From NCBI GenBank assembly GCA_026387935.1, contig JAPLKU010000010.1:40022-104021 (forward strand): DNA of 64,000 nucleotides, read 5' to 3'. The notes below the pieces were generated by a model that worked only from the letters and a program-made list of their open reading frames with translations, made no database searches and was not told the origin of the DNA. Position numbers and translations under genes: made by a program. Positions 55,487-64,000 of this stretch are shown in pieces. The stretch is from Gemmatimonadota bacterium (lineage in GTDB: Bacteria > Gemmatimonadota > Gemmatimonadetes > Gemmatimonadales > Gemmatimonadaceae). The stretch's first letter is position 1. Every line of letters starts with the position of its first letter.

Positions 55487-56176
55487 ATGAAGGTTGGCAT
55501 TATCCGCTTTCCCGGATCCAACTGCGACGAAGACGCCTGGTTTGCGATCGTCAACGACCTCCGCGAGCAGGCCGTCATGCTCTGGCACAAAGACACCGAC
55601 CTGCAGGGTTCAGACGTCGTGATCCTGCCTGGCGGGTTTAGCTACGGCGACTACCTGCGCGCCGGTGCCATCGCGCGCTTCAGTCCCATCATGCAACAGG
55701 TGGCGACCCATGCCGCGCGTGGCGGCGTGGTGATCGGAATCTGCAACGGATTCCAGATTGCGTGCGAGGCCCATTTGCTGCCCGGAGCCCTGCTCCGGAA
55801 CGATGTCGGCTATCGCGCGATGCCGGTGACGATTCGGGTTGAGCGCACCGATTCGCCGCTGACCGCCGCCGCGACTGTTGGACAATGCCTCACGATGCCT
55901 ATCGCGCACGGCGAAGGGCGCTACACCGCAAGTGAAGACGACCTCGACCGCCTCGAGCAGGCGGGCCAGGTGCTGTTTCGGTACGTCGATTCAGCCGGAA
56001 CACCGACGACGCAGTCAAACCCGAATGGCTCTATGCGCAATATCGCTGGCATCTGCAATGCCAACCGCAACGTTGTCGGCCTCATGCCCCACCCCGAACG
56101 CGCCATGGAGCCTCTGTTGGGCTCGTCCGACGGTCGCGTGCTTTTTGAATCGCTCCTCGCCACAGTCAACGCCTAA
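55487..56176 (+). CDS. purQ: Phosphoribosylformylglycinamidine synthase, glutaminase subunit
   Basis: Supplies ammonia from glutamine to PurL. The class I amidotransferase triad is present: Cys in [10 protein letters not shown] near residue 87, and His and Glu in [10 protein letters not shown] near residue 205. FPGSNCDED lies at the start and [17 protein letters not shown] near residue 47. The length of 229 is usual. Confidence 0.96.
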   Translation: MKVGIIRFPGSNCDEDAWFAIVNDLREQAVMLWHKDTDLQGSDVVILPGGFSYGDYLRAGAIARFSPIMQQVATHAARGGVVIGICNGFQIACEAHLLPGALLRNDVGYRAMPVTIRVERTDSPLTAAATVGQCLTMPIAHGEGRYTASEDDLDRLEQAGQVLFRYVDSAGTPTTQSNPNGSMRNIAGICNANRNVVGLMPHPERAMEPLLGSSDGRVLFESLLATVNA

Positions 56177-56188
56177 ATCATTCGCGCC

Positions 56189-56332
56189 ATGTCCAACAAC
56201 GAAGACGAATATTTCATCAAACTAGACGCCGAGCGCGACCTGTTGCGCAAGGTGAAGTTGCGCAAGGTGAAGGAGAGTCGGTTCGGACACTTCTTCAACG
56301 ATCTCCTCAGCGCGCTTCCCGGTCGCACGTGA
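56189..56332 (+). CDS. 47-residue small protein between purQ and purL
   Basis: The ATG at 56189 opens a 47-codon frame ([20 protein letters not shown]...) ending in a TGA that overlaps the purL GTG as GTGA. The product is charged and probably helical, with an internal duplication [10 protein letters not shown]. The tight fit, 12 bp after purQ and overlapping purL, is what a real gene of this operon would show. I do not recognise a family. A role with the PurSQL complex is only a guess. Confidence 0.6.
   Translation: MSNNEDEYFIKLDAERDLLRKVKLRKVKESRFGHFFNDLLSALPGRT
56243..56272. repeat. 15-bp tandem duplication in the small ORF
   Basis: TTGCGCAAGGTGAAG occurs twice in direct succession (56243-56257 and 56258-56272), coding the repeated LRKVK. 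It keeps the frame. Confidence 0.9.
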
Positions 56333-58626
56333 CCGCTACGCCCCGTGCCGGCGATCCGGTTATTACACCCGCGCTCGTCGCGGAGCACGGCCTGACCCCC
56401 GACGAGTTCACTCGGCTCGTCAACATGCTGGGACGTCAGCCGACGTTCACCGAACTCGGCGTAATCAGCGCACTCTGGAGTGAACACTGCTCGTACAAGC
56501 ATTCGCGCCCGGTGCTGCGAACCCTGCCCACGAAGGCGCCGTGGGTGCTCCAGGGCCCCGGTGAGAACGCCGGCGTGATCTCTATTGGCGAAGGACTGGC
56601 TGTCGCGTTCAAGATCGAATCACACAATCATCCGTCGGCCGTCGAACCCTATCAGGGCGCGGCCACTGGTGTCGGTGGCATCCTGCGCGACGTGTTCACG
56701 ATGGGTGCGCGGCCGATCGCCATGCTCAACTCCCTGCGATTCGGCTCACTGGACACGCCGCGGGTTCGCTACCTGGTCGGCGGCATAGTGAAAGGCATTG
56801 GCGACTACGGCAACTGCGTGGGCATCCCAACCGTCGCCGGCGACATCATGTTTGACGCTGCATACGAGGGGAACCCACTCGTGAACGCGATGTGCGTCGG
56901 CATTCTCCGCGAGGAGGAGTTGATTCGCGCGAAAGCCGAGGGTGTAGGCAATCCGATTATTTCAGTCGGTGCGCGCACGGGCCGCGACGGCATTCATGGG
57001 GCATCGTTCGCTTCTGAAGATCTGTCACACAACAGCGATGCCAAGCGTCCGCGCGTTCAGGTGGGCGATCCGTTCACGGAGAAGCTGTTGCTCGAGGCGA
57101 CACTCGAGCTCATCGCCAGCGGCAACGTGGTCGCCATCCAGGATATGGGTGCAGCCGGCCTCACCTCGTCCAGCGCTGAGATGGCTGAGCGTGGAGAGGT
57201 TGGCGTGGTGATTGACACGCTGAAGGTGCCGGTGCGCGAGCAAGGCATGACGCCGTATGAGATCCTGCTCAGCGAGTCACAGGAGCGGATGCTCGTCGTG
57301 GCACACAAGGGTCGCGAAGAGGCCGTGCGTGCGATTCTGGCCAAGTGGGACCTGCACGCCGAAGTGATCGGCGAGGTGATTGCCGAACCGGTCTATCGCG
57401 TCGTTGAAGGATCGCACGTGGTGGCAGAGTTTCCCGGCACGCGACTCGTAACGGATTGCCCGATGTACACGCCGGAGGCGAAGGAGGGTGCTGCGGTCAT
57501 CGCCCTGCGGGCGCGCGATGTGCATGCGATTCCAAGCAAGCCACAAGAAGAGAACCCCACCTGGACGCTGACCCAACTGCTCTCCTCGCCGACGATTGCG
57601 TCCAAACAATGGGTGTATCGCCAATACGACTCCACGGTGCGAACCAACACCGTACTCGGACCGGGTGCCGCAGACGCGGCCGTTCTCCGCATTCGCGGAA
57701 GCAAGAAAGGCCTGGCGGTGAAAACAGACTGTAACGGGCGCTATGTCTATCTCGAACCGCGCGTCGGCGGACGCATCGCCGTTGCCGAAGCGGCGCGAAA
57801 CGTTGCGTGCACCGGCGCACGGCCCCGCGCGATCACCAACTGCCTGAACTTTGGCAATCCCAAGAAGCCTGAAGTGTTCTGGCAGTTCAAGGAGGCCGTC
57901 GGTGGCATGGGTGAGGCCTGCACGGCTCTCGACACTCCGGTAACCGGCGGCAACGTGTCGCTCTACAATGAAAACCCCTCCGGTGCGGTGTATCCGACGC
58001 CGACGATTGGCATGGTCGGCGTGCTCGACGATGTGTCGCGCGCCACGGGCCTAGCCTTCAGGGGCCCCGGCGATCCAATCGTCCTTCTCGGTGACCTCAC
58101 GAATGAGTTGGGCGCGAGCGAGTACCTCTCGTGGATCCATGGCGTCGTGGCCGGCGCCCCCCCGGCCTGCGACCTCAAGCGCGAACGAGCGTTGATCGAG
58201 ACGCTCGTCGAATCAATTCAGGCCGGGCACGTCAAATCGGCGCACGACTGCAGCGAAGGCGGACTGGCCGTCGCACTCGCCGAATGCTGCATCGCGAATC
58301 CCAACGCACAGGTCGGCGCGACAGTGTCGCTCACGCAGTGGGACCATCTCCCGGCCCGTGCCACGCTGTTCGGCGAGGCGCAGGGTCGCGCAGTGCTCAC
58401 CGCGGCGAACCTTCCTGCGCTGCTCGAAATCGCCGGGAAGCACGGCGTGCCGGCGCAGGTGATCGGTTCAACCACACCGGCGACCGATGGACTTTCAATC
58501 GCCGTTTCCGGCACCAATCTCACGGCAACGCTGGCCGAACTCTCCTACGCCTATCACGGGGCACTCGAGCGCGCCATGAGTAAATCGATTTCCTCCGCCC
58601 TTCCCACCGCCGAGGTGCCGGCCTGA
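56329..58626 (+). CDS. purL: Phosphoribosylformylglycinamidine synthase, PurL subunit
   Basis: The synthetase subunit that forms FGAM. At 765 residues it is the short PurL that works with PurS and PurQ. Visible segments are [22 protein letters not shown] near residue 43, [36 protein letters not shown] near residue 95 and [23 protein letters not shown] near residue 510. The GTG start overlaps the small ORF. It overlaps purF by one base. Confidence 0.95.
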   Translation: MTATPRAGDPVITPALVAEHGLTPDEFTRLVNMLGRQPTFTELGVISALWSEHCSYKHSRPVLRTLPTKAPWVLQGPGENAGVISIGEGLAVAFKIESHNHPSAVEPYQGAATGVGGILRDVFTMGARPIAMLNSLRFGSLDTPRVRYLVGGIVKGIGDYGNCVGIPTVAGDIMFDAAYEGNPLVNAMCVGILREEELIRAKAEGVGNPIISVGARTGRDGIHGASFASEDLSHNSDAKRPRVQVGDPFTEKLLLEATLELIASGNVVAIQDMGAAGLTSSSAEMAERGEVGVVIDTLKVPVREQGMTPYEILLSESQERMLVVAHKGREEAVRAILAKWDLHAEVIGEVIAEPVYRVVEGSHVVAEFPGTRLVTDCPMYTPEAKEGAAVIALRARDVHAIPSKPQEENPTWTLTQLLSSPTIASKQWVYRQYDSTVRTNTVLGPGAADAAVLRIRGSKKGLAVKTDCNGRYVYLEPRVGGRIAVAEAARNVACTGARPRAITNCLNFGNPKKPEVFWQFKEAVGGMGEACTALDTPVTGGNVSLYNENPSGAVYPTPTIGMVGVLDDVSRATGLAFRGPGDPIVLLGDLTNELGASEYLSWIHGVVAGAPPACDLKRERALIETLVESIQAGHVKSAHDCSEGGLAVALAECCIANPNAQVGATVSLTQWDHLPARATLFGEAQGRAVLTAANLPALLEIAGKHGVPAQVIGSTTPATDGLSIAVSGTNLTATLAELSYAYHGALERAMSKSISSALPTAEVPA

Positions 58627-59996
58627 TGTGTGGAATCTTCGGGATCAGCGGACATGACGATGCGGCGCGCCTGACGCATCTCGGCCTCTATTCACTGCAG
58701 CATCGCGGCCAAGAGTCGGCCGGCATTGTGGCGGTCGAGCACGGCGTCGCGCGAGGGAAAGTCGCGATGGGACTCATGGGCGACACGTTCGGGCCTGACG
58801 TGCTCGACAAACTTCCCGGCCGCACCGCGGTGGGCCACACCCGCTATTCAACCGCGGGCAGCTCAACAATCGAGAATGCGCAGCCGGCGCTCGTACAGTT
58901 TCGCGGTGGTCACATCGCGCTGGCGCACAACGGCAATCTCACAAACGCCACGGAGATCCGGGAATCGCTGGAAGCCAGCGGGTCGATTTTCAGCTCGACG
59001 ATGGATTCGGAGGTGATCGTGCATCGCCTCGCGAGAGCCGCGGCATCAAAGCCGGAGGAGCAACTCGCTGAGGCCCTCAAGGGCGTGGAGGGTGCGTACG
59101 CGCTACTGGTCGTGGTGAACGAGACACTGTTGGCTACTCGGGATCCGCATGGCTGGCGTCCGCTGACCATGGGCAAACTCGACGGCGCCTATGTGTTTGC
59201 GTCGGAAACCTGCGCCCTCGACATCGTAGGCGCGACGCAGATCCGCGATGTCGAACCCGGCGAGATCATTGCGATTGATGCCGCCGGCATGCGCACATTG
59301 AAGATGGAGCGCTCCGCCCCATTGCATCGCTGCGTATTCGAATACGTCTACTTCGCGCGCCCAGACAGCCGCGTCTTTGGCGGCTCCGTCGACCGCGCAC
59401 GTCGCGGCCTCGGGCGACAACTCGCGAAGGAGCACCCGGCACCGGGCGCCGAACTCGTGTTCGCCGTACCCGATTCGTCAAATGCCGCGGCACTGGGATT
59501 CGCTGACGAATCCCGGCTGGCAATTGAGATGGCGCTCATCCGCAATCACTATGTCGGGCGCACGTTCATCCAGCCAACGCAAGCAGGCCGCGACGCCAAG
59601 GTGAAAGTGAAGTACAACCCGGTGCGCGAGATTCTGCAGGGCAAGAGTGTCGTGATGGTCGACGATTCGATCGTCCGTGGCACCACGACCCGTGGCCTCG
59701 TCGCGCTTGTCCGCGGCGCTGGCGCGAAGGAAGTGCATCTGCGCATTGCATCGCCGCCAATCACCGGCCCATGCTGGTATGGAATCGACACGCCCGACAA
59801 GAAAGAGCTCATCGCGGCGAACATGTCCGTCGACCAAATCGCCAAACACCTCGGCGTCGACTCACTTGGGTACATCTCGCTTGACGGAATGCTCAAGTCA
59901 GTGCCCGACGGACCTGACGGATTCTGTGATGCCTGCTTCAGCGGCAAATACCCGACGGCGGCTCCGACGGTCGAGTTGAAGCATCGGATGGGCTGA
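58626..59996 (+). CDS. purF: Amidophosphoribosyltransferase
   Basis: First committed step of purine synthesis. The N-terminal cysteine of MCGIFGI is the glutaminase nucleophile, exposed after Met removal. RGQESAGI and GHTRYSTAGSS follow, and the PRPP loop VVMVDDSIVRGTTTRG is near residue 345. No propeptide is present. The cysteines seen (CGIDTP-like, CDACFSG) may hold the Fe-S cluster found in the Bacillus-type enzyme. The length is 456. Confidence 0.95.
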   Translation: MCGIFGISGHDDAARLTHLGLYSLQHRGQESAGIVAVEHGVARGKVAMGLMGDTFGPDVLDKLPGRTAVGHTRYSTAGSSTIENAQPALVQFRGGHIALAHNGNLTNATEIRESLEASGSIFSSTMDSEVIVHRLARAAASKPEEQLAEALKGVEGAYALLVVVNETLLATRDPHGWRPLTMGKLDGAYVFASETCALDIVGATQIRDVEPGEIIAIDAAGMRTLKMERSAPLHRCVFEYVYFARPDSRVFGGSVDRARRGLGRQLAKEHPAPGAELVFAVPDSSNAAALGFADESRLAIEMALIRNHYVGRTFIQPTQAGRDAKVKVKYNPVREILQGKSVVMVDDSIVRGTTTRGLVALVRGAGAKEVHLRIASPPITGPCWYGIDTPDKKELIAANMSVDQIAKHLGVDSLGYISLDGMLKSVPDGPDGFCDACFSGKYPTAAPTVELKHRMG

Positions 59997-62017
59997 TGCG
60001 GACGCGCCGCCTGATTGGAATCGGCGCCGTCGTCACGCTCGTTGGCGCGACGGGGTTCCGCTCCCTGCAGGATGGCAAGGGCGAGTGGCGCGCGTATGCC
60101 GGGTCGAACGCCAGCGCGAAGTATTCCCCCCTCGACCAGATCAACCGCGACAACGTCGCGACTGTGCGAATTGCGTGGCGGCAGTCCGTAGTGCCGGTGG
60201 AGGCTCGCCGTGGACGGTCATCCGTCGCGCTCGCCACCAACTATCAGGTCACGCCGCTCATGATCGGCGGCCAATTGTATGCGGCGACGGGCGACGGAGC
60301 CATCGTTGCGCTCAACCCAGGCACGGGCGCGGTCATCTGGAGTTATGTGCCGCCCGACCTGCTTCCTCCCGCGCCAGCCCCTGTCACTGAGCCAGCAAAG
60401 GAGGTCATCGCGGGCCGTTCCGTGAATCGTGGACTTGCCTATTGGTCCGATGGTCGGGACGCGCGAATCATCGCCATCAGTGGCCACTCACTTTTCGCCC
60501 TTGACGCGAAATCCGGCGCGCGGGTGCCACGATTCGGCACCGCCGGCTCTGTGGACCTGCGAACGGGATTCCGCCGGACTGCGTCCACGGCGCGCTGGAA
60601 CTCCGTTCCACTGATCGTGAAGGACGTGATTGTTATTGGCGGTACGGGTAGCACCGCTGACGGACAGTCCCTGCCGGGTGACATCCGCGCCTACAACGTC
60701 CGTACCGGAGAGCAGGTCTGGACGTTCAAGGTCATTCCGGAGTTCAACGAGTTCGGCGGCGACACCTGGCAGAAGGAGTCGGCATCGTACTCCGGCAATG
60801 GCGGCGTCTGGGGGCTGATGAGCGCCGATGACGAACTCGGCTACGTCTACATCGCCACCGAAACGCCGTCCGCGAAGGGAGGCGATTTCTGGGGCGGCAA
60901 GCGCCCCGGTAGCAACCTCTTCGCCGAGAGCCTGGTTGCCCTCGATGTAAAAACGGGCAAACGCGTCTGGCACTTCCAGGGCATACATCACGGGATCTGG
61001 GACTACGATTTCAATTCCGCGCCAAACCTCGTGGACATCACTGTGGACGGGCGCAGGATCAAGGCAATCGCCGAGGTGTCCAAGCAGGCCTTCGTGTACG
61101 TACTCGACCGCGTCACCGGAAAGCCGGTCTGGCCGATCGTCGAGCGGCCCGTTCCGCGCGGCGACACACCGGGCGAGTGGTATGCGCCGACTGAGCCGTT
61201 CCCGACCAAGCCTCCCGCCTACGACCAGCAGGGCGTGACGATCGACGACCTGATCGACTTCACGCCCGAGCTCAGGCAGGAAGCCCTCACGTTGCTGCGC
61301 CGGTACCGCTACGGTCCTCTCTTCACTCCCCCGTCAATCGCGAACGCGCGCGACAGTACGAAAGGTGCGGTGCAGATGCCGGGTGCAGCGGGAGGTTCCA
61401 ACTGGACCGGTGCGGGCGTCGATCCCGAGACCGGAATCATGTATGTCACGTCTGTGCATTCGCCGTACATCGCGGAGCTGGTGAAGGGCTCGGATCCCGA
61501 AGCCGCTCCGGCCAATGGCCCGAGCGGAGCGGCGGGCCGAGCCGTGGAATGGACGGTGCGCCGCGGCCCCGCCGTGATCGGTGCATGGCTCGAAGGACCG
61601 CAGGGTCTGCCCATGTTCAAGCCGCCGTATGGACGTCTCGTCGCGATCGACCTCAACAAGGGCAGCATTCTCTGGACCGCAGCGAACGGGAACGGACCGC
61701 GCGAGCATCCCGCGATCAAGCACCTGAATCTTCCGCCTCTTGGTCAACCCGGCCGTGCGTCACCGCTTGTCACCAAGACCATGGTATTCCTTGGCGAGGG
61801 CGGAAACAGCGCGGTGGTTGCTCTGCCCCCTGGGGGCGGCGGCAAGATGTTCCGCGGCTATGACAAGCTCACTGGCCGAGTGCTCTGGGAAATGGAGCTG
61901 CCCGGCGGCACTACTGGCGCGCCGATGACGTACACGTACAACGGCAAGCAGTACATCGTGGTCGCCACCGGCTGGGCCGGAGTCGCCGGCGAACTGATCG
62001 CGCTGGCGCTACCGTAG
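59996..62017 (+). CDS. PQQ-dependent quinoprotein dehydrogenase
   Basis: A predicted periplasmic alcohol or sugar dehydrogenase. An N-terminal hydrophobic segment (RRLIGIGAVVTLVGATG) serves as signal or anchor. Propeller-type repeats follow, for example GDGAIVALNPGTGAVIWSY, AYNVRTGEQVWTF and SLVALDVKTGKRVWHFQ. HHGIWDYDFNSAPNLVDI is the equivalent of the glucose-dehydrogenase segment carrying the catalytic aspartate. There is no five-helix membrane domain and no cytochrome motif. The length is 673. It overlaps the purF stop as TGATG. The substrate is unknown, and no pqq genes are in the window. Confidence 0.85.
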   Translation: MRTRRLIGIGAVVTLVGATGFRSLQDGKGEWRAYAGSNASAKYSPLDQINRDNVATVRIAWRQSVVPVEARRGRSSVALATNYQVTPLMIGGQLYAATGDGAIVALNPGTGAVIWSYVPPDLLPPAPAPVTEPAKEVIAGRSVNRGLAYWSDGRDARIIAISGHSLFALDAKSGARVPRFGTAGSVDLRTGFRRTASTARWNSVPLIVKDVIVIGGTGSTADGQSLPGDIRAYNVRTGEQVWTFKVIPEFNEFGGDTWQKESASYSGNGGVWGLMSADDELGYVYIATETPSAKGGDFWGGKRPGSNLFAESLVALDVKTGKRVWHFQGIHHGIWDYDFNSAPNLVDITVDGRRIKAIAEVSKQAFVYVLDRVTGKPVWPIVERPVPRGDTPGEWYAPTEPFPTKPPAYDQQGVTIDDLIDFTPELRQEALTLLRRYRYGPLFTPPSIANARDSTKGAVQMPGAAGGSNWTGAGVDPETGIMYVTSVHSPYIAELVKGSDPEAAPANGPSGAAGRAVEWTVRRGPAVIGAWLEGPQGLPMFKPPYGRLVAIDLNKGSILWTAANGNGPREHPAIKHLNLPPLGQPGRASPLVTKTMVFLGEGGNSAVVALPPGGGGKMFRGYDKLTGRVLWEMELPGGTTGAPMTYTYNGKQYIVVATGWAGVAGELIALALP

Positions 62018-62024
62018 GAAACGG

Positions 62025-62066
62025 AGCGAGGCCGGGCACCCCGCAGGATGTCCGGCCTCGCTTTTC
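62025..62066 (+). terminator. Rho-independent terminator of the truA-pur-PQQ run
   Basis: AGCGAGGCCGG (62025-62035) pairs with CCGGCCTCGCT (62052-62062) around a 16-nt loop and is followed by TTTT. It lies 8 bp past the PQQ dehydrogenase stop. Confidence 0.85.
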
Positions 62067-62125
62067 CGACTGTCAACGTCTGTCCGTACTGGGGCCCTTT
62101 TCGTTCCGGTTCTGCGCGCTTCCCG

Positions 62126-63595
62126 CTAGGGGACAGTGGGCGGATTCGAGGCGAGAAGCTTGGTGAGTCGATAGAGAAACTCCTGCCCTTCGAAGTACGA
62201 CTGAATGCGCATCCGCTCGTCGCGGCCGTGGGCCCGCGCGTCGGTCGTCGGATCCATGAAGAGCCCGGAGACGCCGTACGACGGAATGCCGATCGTGAGG
62301 AAGAAGCGCGAGTCGTTGGCGCCGGTCGACATCGTCGGGATCACCGGGATGTTGCCGAACAGGTCCTTCGTGACCTTCGCAACCGGCTCCATGATCTCGG
62401 CCGACAGTTTCGCCGGCGGCGACGCCGGGCGCTGCGATTTCACGAGCACCTTGACGGTGGTGTCGTTGACGACCTTCTCGAGCGCCGCGCGGACTTCGTC
62501 GGCCGTTTCCGTTGGGTAAATGCGGCAGTTGACATTCGCTTCGGCGAGCTGCGGCAACGCGTTCGAGGCGTGGCCTCCGGAGAGCATCGTCGCGACGCAG
62601 GTGGTGCGGAGCATCGAGCTGTATTTCTCGTCAGCGGCGACAATTCGGGCGGCGGCTTTGTCGGCCGGGTTGGCGACGAGCGCCTTCATTGCCGCGCCCA
62701 TCTTCGGCGTTTCGAGCGGGGCGGTCTGAGTAAAGAACGACGTCGTGACCTCGCTCAACTTCACCGGGAACTGGTAGCGCCCGACCTTCGAGAGCGCGTC
62801 GGCGAGCGAGGTGATGGCGTTGTCGTCGCGCGGCACCGACGAGTGGCCGCCGCGGTTCGTGACGTGGAGGGTGAAGTTCGTGGTGATTTTCTGCGACAAC
62901 TGGATCGTATTGATGAGCGGCTTTCCGTCGCGCAGCATGCCGCCGCCGCCCTCGTTGATGACGATGCCGGCATCGACGAGTTCGCGATGATTCTCAACGA
63001 GCCAGCCGGCGCCGTTGAATGCCCCGCTCTCTTCGTCGGCCGTGAGGGCGATGATGATGTCGCGGTCGGGGACGTAGCCGTCGGCCTTCATGCGCAGGAG
63101 ATTGGCGACGAAGATCGACGCCATCGCCTTGTCGTCGGAGATGCCGCGGGCGTAGTAGTAGCCGTCCTTCTCGGTGAAGACGAACGGATCGAACTCCGGC
63201 GACCAGTCGGCCTTGAGCGCTTCGACGACGTCGATATGCGCGAGGAGGAGCACCGGCTTGCGACCGGCGGGATTCTTGCCGCGGAAGCGCGCGACCACGT
63301 TGTGCTTGTCGGGGCGCGGGCCGCCGATGAAGATGTCGGAGTCCGGAATCCCGGCCGCCTTGAAGCGCTTGGCCATCGCCACGGCGCCGTTTGTGATGTT
63401 GCCGGTGGTGACACTCGTGTTGATCTCGACGAGCTCTTTGTAGACTTCGCGCGCCTGCTGCTGGATCGGGGTCAGTTTGCCGGGCGTGTAAATCGGCGAC
63501 TTCGGCGCCTGGGCAGCCGCTGGACCGGCGACGAGCACCAGAAGGGCCAGAAGGGTCGCGGTGCGGGAGCGATGAAGCGACGATCTGGACAACAT
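62126..63595 (-). CDS. Exported M20-family metallopeptidase
   Basis: A zinc peptidase of the M20/M25/M40 clan, with a signal peptide (RTATLLALLVLVAGPAAAQA). Zinc and catalytic residues can be read in LLLAHIDVV, ARGISDDKAM, ADEESG (catalytic Glu near residue 175), VINEGGG and a C-terminal DARAHGRDERM. The dimerisation domain has VTNRGGHSSVPRDDNAI. The length is 489 from the ATG at 63593-63595. It is convergent with the PQQ dehydrogenase. The substrate may be dipeptides or acylated amino acids. Confidence 0.9.
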   Translation of the reverse strand: MLSRSSLHRSRTATLLALLVLVAGPAAAQAPKSPIYTPGKLTPIQQQAREVYKELVEINTSVTTGNITNGAVAMAKRFKAAGIPDSDIFIGGPRPDKHNVVARFRGKNPAGRKPVLLLAHIDVVEALKADWSPEFDPFVFTEKDGYYYARGISDDKAMASIFVANLLRMKADGYVPDRDIIIALTADEESGAFNGAGWLVENHRELVDAGIVINEGGGGMLRDGKPLINTIQLSQKITTNFTLHVTNRGGHSSVPRDDNAITSLADALSKVGRYQFPVKLSEVTTSFFTQTAPLETPKMGAAMKALVANPADKAAARIVAADEKYSSMLRTTCVATMLSGGHASNALPQLAEANVNCRIYPTETADEVRAALEKVVNDTTVKVLVKSQRPASPPAKLSAEIMEPVAKVTKDLFGNIPVIPTMSTGANDSRFFLTIGIPSYGVSGLFMDPTTDARAHGRDERMRIQSYFEGQEFLYRLTKLLASNPPTVP

Positions 63596-63704
63596 TAGAG
63601 GGAGCCCTTTGTGCGAGTAGGACGAACGGCCAGCGCGGTGCTGCAACATGGGGTGGCGAGCCCCGCGGCGGATAGGTCGCGCCGTCGCACCTGCCGCGCG
63701 CAAC

Positions 63705-63838
63705 TGAGCTGCCCCAGGTTCGGTGGACACCATCCTTAGGTACGTTGGGCCTTGGAGGTGTCAGATGCGAACACGCCGGAAACACAGTCGGGAGTTCAAG
63801 GTGCAGGCCGTCAAGCTGGTGCAAGAGCGCGGGGTCAC
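63705..63838 (+). mobile_element. Left-end fragment of an IS3-family insertion sequence
   Basis: TGAGCTGCCCCAGGTTCGGTGGACACC at 63705 resembles an IS3-family left inverted repeat. 34 bp later an ATG opens MRTRRKHSREFKVQAVKLVQERGVT, the start of an OrfA helix-turn-helix transposase. Similarity stops at about 63838 and the frame ends at 63878. The rest of the element is absent. Confidence 0.7.
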
Positions 63839-63878
63839 GTCATGTCCCCCTCATGAACTGCGGTCACCCTCGAATTGA
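63765..63878 (+). pseudogene. Truncated IS3 OrfA transposase start
   Basis: About 25 codons match the OrfA N-terminus. After GVT the sequence changes to TSCPPHELRSPSN and stops. It is dead as a transposase. Between 63596 and 63764 I see no gene. Confidence 0.7.
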
Positions 63879-63908
63879 CACTCATCTACTAACGCGACTC
63901 CCTCGTGC

Positions 63909-64000
63909 CTACTGCGGAGTTTTCCCCTTGAGCTTGGCGCGGACTTCCACCCCCCAGTTCACCACCTGCACGAGGGGGTCCACTTTGACGGCGCCGTTCT
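63909..64000 (-). CDS. C-terminal end of an unidentified protein, cut by window edge
   Basis: On the minus strand one frame reads NGAVKVDPLVQVVNWGVEV followed by RAKLKGKTPQ and a TAG at 63909-63911. The amino-acid mix looks like coding sequence, but 29 residues are too few to name a family. Confidence 0.35.
   Translation of the reverse strand, partial: NGAVKVDPLVQVVNWGVEVRAKLKGKTPQ

Noticed and set aside
62048..63598. Plus-strand open frame of 516 codons over the M20 peptidase gene
   Set aside because: Arg/Val/Gly-rich antisense shadow; the minus-strand frame has the metal-binding motifs and a signal peptide.
1..64000. CRISPR array, rRNA operon, prophage or defence island
   Set aside because: No regularly spaced repeats, rRNA sequence, phage structural genes or known defence genes were seen on either strand.

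Overview
This is a GC-rich, gene-dense bacterial chromosome segment made almost entirely of housekeeping genes. Genes mostly overlap their neighbours by ATGA, GTGA or TGATG, so most sit in long co-directional runs. The gene set fits Gemmatimonadota best: a plug-domain outer-membrane protein, a PQQ dehydrogenase, an RNase G with an acidic insert, AtuA-like proteins beside acyl-CoA carboxylase and mutase genes, and an ECF sigma factor/anti-sigma/periplasmic-protein trio. That assignment rests on protein resemblance recalled from memory, not on a search. There is no rRNA, CRISPR array, prophage or complete mobile element. One tRNA is present. The only sign of transfer is a broken IS3-family left end at the right edge.

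Layout. (1) 1-14498, minus strand: ispD (cut by the window edge), radA, dnaB, a family 4 uracil-DNA glycosylase, coaBC, rpoZ, gmk, yicC, a plug-domain outer-membrane protein, pepA, icd, two PLP aminotransferases and tRNA-Leu(CAA). (2) 14530-18641: a Spy/CpxP-like protein, anti-sigma and ECF sigma operon, a divergent glycerophosphodiesterase, a small coiled-coil protein, and rplU-rpmA with a clear promoter and terminator. (3) 18642-26494, minus: RNase G, acyl-CoA dehydrogenase, a RecQ-like helicase with its zinc motif at the extreme C-terminus, U32 peptidase and a shortened DinB protein. (4) 26571-39458: after a small plus-strand membrane protein and a short tandem repeat, a minus-strand chain runs vanZ, aspS, phoH, ybeY, two CNNM/CBS proteins, meaB, acyl-CoA mutase large and small subunits, carboxyltransferase, two AtuA-like proteins and a small membrane protein. 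(5) 39582-48283: an outer-membrane protein and rlmN on plus, then lytR_C, yqeK and trpA/B/F/C on minus, lexA on plus, then trpD on minus. trpA and trpB are separated by what looks like the C-terminal piece of an HD-GYP protein. (6) 48436-62017, all plus: truA, a transaldolase-fold protein lacking its catalytic residues, a DegP-type protease, then purB-purC-psd-pssA-purS-purQ-small ORF-purL-purF and a PQQ dehydrogenase, ending in a good terminator. (7) The right edge holds an M20 peptidase, the IS3 fragment and the end of an unidentified gene.

Functional themes are genome maintenance (RadA, DnaB, UDG, RecQ, LexA), translation and RNA processing (AspS, PhoH/YbeY, RlmN, TruA, RNase G, L21/L27), de novo purine and tryptophan synthesis, phosphatidylethanolamine synthesis, and branched or odd-chain acyl-CoA catabolism. 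I see no convincing new multi-gene system. The best leads are the degenerate transaldolase, the mutase with isobutyryl-CoA-mutase-type specificity residues, paired direct repeats upstream of lexA, and the 47-residue ORF between purQ and purL.
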